Below are positions 61,978 to 64,000 of a DNA stretch of 64,000 nt, piece by piece (position 1 is the stretch's first letter; every line of letters begins with the position of its first letter). The notes beneath the pieces are model-generated. The model was not told where the DNA came from, searched no databases, and was given only the letters and a program-made list of their open reading frames with translations. Position numbers and translations under genes: made by a program. Origin of the DNA: CAIMFV01 sp040757715 (GTDB taxonomy: Bacteria > Pseudomonadota > Alphaproteobacteria > Caulobacterales > Caulobacteraceae); contig JBFLWS010000006.1 in the NCBI GenBank assembly GCA_040757715.1, forward strand, positions 1 through 64,000, given 5' to 3'.

Positions 61978-62000
61978 TTGTCGAGCGCACCGCTCGACAA
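61978..62000 (+). terminator. Hairpin after precursor A2
   Basis: TTGTCGAGCG (61978-61987) and CGCTCGACAA (61991-62000) form a perfect 10-bp stem with a CAC loop. No T-run follows, so it may protect mRNA or attenuate rather than terminate. Confidence 0.55.
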
Positions 62001-62080
62001 AGGATTCGCGGGCCGACTGCAGCCAACCTCGCGATTTCACTAATGCGCTGCAACCAAATCATCACTTGAAAGGAACCACC

Positions 62081-62203
62081 ATGCTGTCGACTGTCTCCAA
62101 GGCCAGCCAATCCACTCACGGTTTTGCCGGCGCCTATCTGGAAATCCCGGCCAACCCCACCAACCTGCAGCTGACCCCGATCGATCCGCCGGGCGGCTGC
62201 TGA
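62081..62203 (+). CDS. Lasso peptide precursor A3 (C-terminal Cys)
   Basis: This is a 40-residue peptide. The leader is MLSTVSKASQSTH (Thr -2) and the core is GFAGAYLE (ring) plus IPANPTNLQLTPIDPPGGC. AAAGGA lies upstream. A longer open frame to 61871 exists but is not supported by ribosome site or by the position-matched starts of A1, A2 and A4. The tail is six residues longer than in A1 and ends in a single Cys, which could dimerise, ligate or bind metal. Confidence 0.84.
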   Translation: MLSTVSKASQSTHGFAGAYLEIPANPTNLQLTPIDPPGGC

Positions 62204-62253
62204 GGCCTTGCGGGTCGCCCTCTCGCCCTGACCCGCCAAGCTGATCGAGACTT

Positions 62254-62283
62254 GGGGCGGCGATGTTCGCCGCCCCATTTCTT
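62254..62283 (+). terminator. Rho-independent-like hairpin after precursor A3
   Basis: GGGGCGGCGA and TCGCCGCCCC form a perfect 10-bp stem with a TGT loop (62254-62276), followed by ATTTCTT. It is a likely partial terminator between precursors and downstream genes. A near-copy follows A4. Confidence 0.65.
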
Positions 62284-62326
62284 AGGGCGCGCGCCCATGA
62301 CGCCCACCAGAAGAAAGGACGCCGCG

Positions 62327-62530
62327 ATGCTTTCGCCAATCGCTTCGGCCAGCCTAGCCACCCTCGGATTCGCCGGGGAGTACCTCGAAATTCCCGCCAA
62401 TCCGACCAATTTGAAACTGACGCCGCTAGATCCTGCGAGCGACGCCTGCAAGCCCTGCCATCACGGTCACCACCACCACCACCACCACCATCACCATGGC
62501 CACCACCATCACCACGGCCATCACGATTGA
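62327..62530 (+). CDS. Lasso peptide precursor A4 with CxxC and His-rich tail
   Basis: This is a 67-residue peptide. The leader is MLSPIASASLATL (Thr -2) and the core is GFAGEYLE (ring) plus IPANPTNLKLTPLDPASDA, then CKPC (residues 41-44) and a tail of 23 residues with 19 His, interrupted only by three Gly and a final Asp. Up to residue 36 it matches A3 closely. AAAGGA lies 7 bases before ATG 62327; the upstream start at 62252 is unlikely. The His run is encoded by mixed CAC and CAT codons with GGT/GGC breaks, so it is not a pure trinucleotide run. A strong transition-metal ligand is expected (inference). I know of no characterised lasso peptide with such a tail. Confidence 0.82.
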   Translation: MLSPIASASLATLGFAGEYLEIPANPTNLKLTPLDPASDACKPCHHGHHHHHHHHHHGHHHHHGHHD

Positions 62531-62565
62531 AAACGATGTTGGCGGCGAGGCCCCGGGGCCGACCA

Positions 62566-62595
62566 GGGGCCGCGAGCTTCGCGGCCCCATTTCGT
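62566..62595 (+). terminator. Rho-independent-like hairpin after precursor A4
   Basis: GGGGCCGCGA and TCGCGGCCCC form a perfect 10-bp stem with a GCT loop (62566-62588), followed by ATTTCGTT. It separates the abundant precursor messages from the B and C genes. Confidence 0.6.
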
Positions 62596-62697
62596 TGTGC
62601 AGAGCGCCCCGCCCTCGTCGAATAATATATTTGCAATGCGCAACGTTAATTGCAACTTTTGGGAGCAGTTCACAGCATCGCCGTCCGGGAGGAGGCC

Positions 62698-63387
62698 ATG
62701 AGCGCCATTCAGCTCAATCCGCAAGCCTTCGCCTGCGACGCCGGCGGGCAGATCATCTTTCTCGACCTCGGGCGCGACCGCTACGTCTCCCTCGACCCCG
62801 AGGAGACGGAGGCGTTCGAGGCCTATCTCACGCCGCCGCGCGCGCCGTCGCCACGTCTGGCCGAGCGCGTGCGCGCCTTGTCGGATCAGTTGCGCGATGA
62901 AGGTCTAGATTGTCGCCTCGCCCCCGCAGACGCCTGGATTTCTGCGTCGCCGGCCGCTGCGGATTTCAACGGCTTTCCGCCGGATCGCCCATTGAATATT
63001 GGGGCGGGACATGTGGCGCGTTTTCTCGCCTCCGCCGCCTCCGCCAGTTTTCAACTGACCTGCCTGCCGCTGGAACGCGTGGTGCGCAACGCCCGACGAC
63101 GCCAGGCGACGCTTGCCACCGCACAAGCCCCGGACCCGCAGGCCGTGCACGACCTGGTGGAAATCCACCGCGTCTTGCAGCCTCTCGCCTTCACCGCCCG
63201 CAACCATTGTCTGTTCGACTCCCTCGCCCTGCATGACTTCCTCAGCGGGTACGACGTGCCGGTGCGCTGGGTGTTCGGCGTCAAGCGCCACCCCTTTCTA
63301 GCCCATTGCTGGGTGCAGTTCGGCGACATCATCTGCAACGACGCCCTGGAGCATACCTGCCTGTTCCATCCCATCATGGAGGTGTGA
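62698..63387 (+). CDS. Lasso peptide maturation protein B (fused RRE and leader peptidase)
   Basis: The 229-residue protein has an N-terminal PqqD-like leader-recognition domain (residues 1-80, with IIFLDLGRDRYVSLDPEE). The C-terminal transglutaminase-like cysteine protease has Cys171 in ARNHCLFDSLALHDFL, His203 in RHPFLAHCWVQFGD and Asp210. This is the fused form usual in proteobacterial lasso clusters. It removes the leader after Thr/Gly. ATG 62698 follows GGGAGGAGG; the upstream start at 62650 is unnecessary. The C gene starts 4 bases after its stop. Confidence 0.92.
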   Translation: MSAIQLNPQAFACDAGGQIIFLDLGRDRYVSLDPEETEAFEAYLTPPRAPSPRLAERVRALSDQLRDEGLDCRLAPADAWISASPAAADFNGFPPDRPLNIGAGHVARFLASAASASFQLTCLPLERVVRNARRRQATLATAQAPDPQAVHDLVEIHRVLQPLAFTARNHCLFDSLALHDFLSGYDVPVRWVFGVKRHPFLAHCWVQFGDIICNDALEHTCLFHPIMEV

Positions 63388-63391
63388 GGCC

Positions 63392-64000
63392 ATGTACCGG
63401 TTCATCGCCCTCTACTGGTCGGACCTGAGCGAGAGCGCGCGGAACAACGGCGCTAGGTTGGAGCAACGCCTGCGCGCCCTGCATCCGGACTGGCGCGAGG
63501 TCTTGAGCGTCGACGGCTTGCGCATATTCGACACCGGCGGGCGTCCCGGCGGCTTCGACGCCCACCTCGTAGCGCGGGAAGGCTATCGTTTCCCCGAAGG
63601 CGTTGTGCTCGGCCAGGTGTTCGCCGGCCTGCGCAGTCCGCAACTTTTCGACGGGCTGCCAAGCTTTTGCGGCGCTCAGGCCGACGCCGTGGTGTCTAGC
63701 GGCGGCGCGTCGCTGATTGACGCAAGCTTTGGCCGCTATGTCGCCTTCGTGCTCGATCGGCCGCGCCGCCGGCTGCATGTGGTGCGAAGTCCGCAGGGTG
63801 AATTGCCCTGTTATGTCGCGAGACTGGGCGAGGCGAGCCTGTACTTTTCCTATTTCCCGGACGTGCGCGGGCTGGCGAACGCCGAATTCTCCATCGACTG
63901 GGATGAGGTCGCGAACTTCGTCGTCTTTCAGCGCACGCGTCCAGGCCGCTCCGGCCTGCGCGAAGTCGCCGAGATCCGTACTGGGTTTCGTCGCACGGAA
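63392..64000 (+). CDS. Lasso cyclase C, asparagine-synthetase-like (partial, runs off right edge)
   Basis: 203 codons are open to the last base of the window. The N-terminal part is the glutaminase-like domain of lasso cyclases: YRFIALYWSD, SFGRYVAFVLDRPRRRLHVVRSPQGELPCYVARLG and LYFSYFPDVRGLA. The residue after Met1 is Tyr, not Cys, as expected for lasso cyclases, which do not use glutamine. The ATP-PP-loop synthetase domain lies beyond the window. It would activate Glu8 of the core and close the ring onto Gly1. It is coupled to B by 4 bases. Confidence 0.9.
   Translation, partial: MYRFIALYWSDLSESARNNGARLEQRLRALHPDWREVLSVDGLRIFDTGGRPGGFDAHLVAREGYRFPEGVVLGQVFAGLRSPQLFDGLPSFCGAQADAVVSSGGASLIDASFGRYVAFVLDRPRRRLHVVRSPQGELPCYVARLGEASLYFSYFPDVRGLANAEFSIDWDEVANFVVFQRTRPGRSGLREVAEIRTGFRRTE

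Noticed and set aside
61871..62203. A 110-residue protein containing precursor A3
   Set aside because: The upstream part overlaps A2 in another frame and has no supporting ribosome site. The short start aligns with A1, A2 and A4.
62461..62526. His run as a meaningless repeat artefact or engineered tag
   Set aside because: The run is broken by Gly codons at three places, uses both CAC and CAT, follows a CxxC, and sits at the end of a peptide that matches three neighbours. That argues for a natural coding sequence. Assembly error is kept as a refutation test.
62252..62530. A 92-residue start for precursor A4
   Set aside because: It would begin inside the hairpin region after A3. The ATG at 62327 has AAAGGA at the right distance and the same ML start as the other precursors.

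Overview
The window is high-GC DNA with compact overlapping operons and a bacterial tRNA-Arg. It carries several TonB-dependent receptors, a mitochondrial-type complex I accessory subunit and a FecI/FecR/lasso-peptide locus. Together these suggest an alphaproteobacterium close to Caulobacterales (Caulobacter/Phenylobacterium-like) or a sphingomonad. The genus is an inference, because no rRNA or marker gene is present. I see no prophage, insertion sequence or CRISPR array.

Layout. 1-5100 holds a membrane protein running off the left edge with a divergent TetR regulator and twin-palindrome operator, a DUF1778/GNAT toxin-antitoxin pair whose toxin is frameshifted, tRNA-Arg(TCT), a complex I NDUFS4-like subunit, a DUF1345 membrane protein, a DUF5397-VapD pair, a relic of an amidohydrolase gene and a small exported protein. 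5262-31822 is a large polyamine-utilisation island. It contains two related TonB-dependent receptors near its edges, an amidohydrolase, a PotFHIG-type ABC importer, three glutamine-synthetase-like (PuuA-type) enzymes, PuuB, PuuC and PuuD homologues, a putrescine-type aminotransferase, GabD and GabT, a Tat-exported spermidine-dehydrogenase-like flavoprotein and a GntR/FCD regulator. The word GTGATCAC recurs in three control regions and is a candidate operator of that regulator. The route read from the genes is uptake, then gamma-glutamyl-putrescine, gamma-glutamyl-aminobutyraldehyde, gamma-glutamyl-GABA, GABA, succinate semialdehyde and succinate.

32002-50882 is mainly chromosomal housekeeping and catabolism: a CoA-transferase, HdeD-like protein, rhomboid protease, TPR-sulfotransferase, HppD with a VOC partner, enoyl-CoA hydratase, CysQ-CysD-CysNC sulfate activation, thiolase, haloalkane-dehalogenase-like hydrolase, an M48 peptidase with two lipoproteins, and a PLP decarboxylase. 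51089-54648 has a hybrid histidine kinase, a small membrane protein and a Met/His-rich CopB-like outer-membrane protein.

54706-64000 is the most interesting part, a lasso-peptide locus. On the minus strand lie a FecI sigma factor, a FecR anti-sigma, a FecA-type receptor with a signalling domain, and an Atxe2-like lasso isopeptidase. On the plus strand lie four very short precursor genes, a fused RRE-protease (B) and the start of the lasso cyclase (C), which runs off the right edge. All four precursors have Thr at the penultimate leader position, then Gly1 and Glu8 of a predicted 8-residue ring, then a shared IPxNPTNL segment. The fourth carries a CxxC and a 23-residue tail with 19 histidines, which suggests a metal-binding lasso peptide. 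None of the four small genes is annotated by homology alone; they were found by reading their pattern beside B and C.

A two-part palindromic intergenic repeat (REP-like) occurs four times complete and twice as fragments. It often abuts stop codons, and in one gene it has become the coding sequence of the C-terminus.
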